Assembly (NCBI GenBank): GCA_028822955.1
Contig: JAPKCL010000104.1
Location: 1 to 5,965, forward strand
DNA from: Candidatus Poseidoniaceae archaeon
Lineage (GTDB): Archaea > Thermoplasmatota > Poseidoniia > Poseidoniales > Poseidoniaceae
DNA length: 5,965 nucleotides
Direction: 5' to 3'
Shown in pieces: positions 5,519 through 5,965 of this stretch. A model generated the notes under the pieces. That model searched no databases and was not told the DNA's origin. It was given only the letters and a program-made list of their open reading frames with translations. Positions within the stretch are counted from its first letter, which is position 1; each line of letters begins with the position of its first letter. The position numbers and the translations under genes are program-made.

Positions 5519-5965
5519 CTGTGATTTGAACGATATGTTCATCTTCAAGTGAAAGTTTTTCACGCAAAAAAGCACATGCAATCACTTCGACCACATCGGT
5601 ATGTCGTGTCAAGTCAGGAATGAGCATAGAACATTCAACGGTCTCGCCATTGTATTCTAAGACTGCTAAAAAGGCAGTTGCACCACCAAAAGAGACACCG
5701 TCGCGTAGAAATCCACGGACTCGATGAGCATCATACATTGAAACATCCAGTGTTGATGCAGCCAAACGATCTTCATCCGATGCATCAAGTGTGTCAATGC
5801 CTGATTTTTTCCGCAATGCGATATAATTAATCAAGTCCTGGCCTTTAATCGAGAGGTTTAATGTCCCTGGCCAAGCAGTCCCTCCAAGCAATTGTTTGAA
5901 TTGTTCTTGATAATGTGTCTGTGCCATGAAAATGTGCGCTCGACCCAAGCCACTGCTTACCGTTC
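5511..5965 (-). CDS. ribK: CTP-dependent riboflavin kinase (DUF120 family), 5' end outside window
   Basis: An archaeal-type riboflavin kinase that phosphorylates riboflavin to FMN using CTP rather than ATP. The frame stays open to the right edge, so the TTG at 5946-5948 is an internal Leu codon, not the start. Counting from the first full codon (5961-5963), TVSSGLGRAHIFM (1-13) matches the nucleotide loop seen as V-x-SGLGEG in Methanocaldococcus MJ0056, with Arg8 where Glu is usual. WPGTLNL (31-37) is the family signature; its Thr and Asn (34 and 36) correspond to the magnesium ligands known in MJ0056. FGGATAFLAV (92-101), and DVVEVIACAFLREKLSLEDE (118-137 approximately), match the later strands and the closing helix with 'L-R-x-x-x-x-L'. 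The segment at about 50-80 is some 25-30 residues longer than in MJ0056. Some archaeal RibK proteins carry an N-terminal winged-helix domain; whether this one does cannot be seen. Promoter is off-window. Confidence 0.92.
   Translation of the reverse strand, partial: TVSSGLGRAHIFMAQTHYQEQFKQLLGGTAWPGTLNLSIKGQDLINYIALRKKSGIDTLDASDEDRLAASTLDVSMYDAHRVRGFLRDGVSFGGATAFLAVLEYNGETVECSMLIPDLTRHTDVVEVIACAFLREKLSLEDEHIVQITVK
5549..5563 (+). other. Short perfect hairpin with T5 run downstream of truA, inside ribK
   Basis: GTGAAA (5549-5554) pairs with TTTCAC (5558-5563) around a 3-base loop, and the plus strand carries five T in a row at 5556-5560. It lies about 30 bases after the truA stop, where the plus-strand transcript could end. 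It is inside ribK coding sequence, the stem is AT-rich and short, and no U-tract follows the stem, so it may be chance. Confidence 0.2.

Noticed and set aside
5567..5571. A-run on the plus strand (T-run on minus) as a ribK terminator
   Set aside because: It lies well inside the ribK coding region, before its stop, so it cannot end a full ribK message.
5946..5948. TTG as start of the riboflavin kinase
   Set aside because: The codons upstream of it encode TVSSG, which completes the conserved V-x-SGLG loop, so the true start lies beyond the window.

Overview
The window looks archaeal and most resembles a marine Thermoplasmatota-type euryarchaeon (Candidatus Poseidoniia, Marine Group II). This is inference. 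The strongest clue is the last gene, a DUF120-type CTP-dependent riboflavin kinase, a family typical of archaea. Supporting clues are moderate GC, compact gene packing, clear Shine-Dalgarno sites, one-base stop/start overlaps, acidic proteins, and a membrane protein carrying thrombospondin-type-3-like Asp-rich loops. No rRNA, tRNA, CRISPR array, insertion sequence or integrase is visible.

Layout. Six genes run on the plus strand and one on the minus strand. Positions 1-2861 form a tightly coupled cassette: the C-terminal end of an ABC ATPase (cut by the left edge), an ABC-2 type permease with a large Asp-rich extracytoplasmic loop, and a 400-residue soluble protein that I read as lipocalin-like (AttH/CrtC-like fold, tentative). 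Both junctions are single-base overlaps (TGATG, TAATG) preceded by good ribosome binding sites, so the three are very probably one transcript. A 99-base gap follows, then a four-helix membrane protein with a bacterial-type PH (bPH2) domain at 2961-4004. A 65-base gap leads to a TPR-like helical protein (4070-4591), which lies 9 bases upstream of the tRNA pseudouridine synthase gene truA (4601-5518). On the minus strand, ribK (5511 to beyond the right edge) converges on truA, and the two coding ends overlap by 8 bases.

Function. The left half suggests an exporter or membrane-remodelling ABC system with a dedicated lipocalin-like partner, probably acting on a hydrophobic or lipid-like substrate. 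The substrate cannot be read from the sequence. The right half is housekeeping: tRNA anticodon-arm modification and FMN synthesis, plus a TPR protein of unknown role. The most unusual points are the predicted calcium-binding loop inside the ABC permease, the co-transcribed lipocalin-like protein, the glycine-rich insertion splitting the PH domain, and the insertion in RibK.
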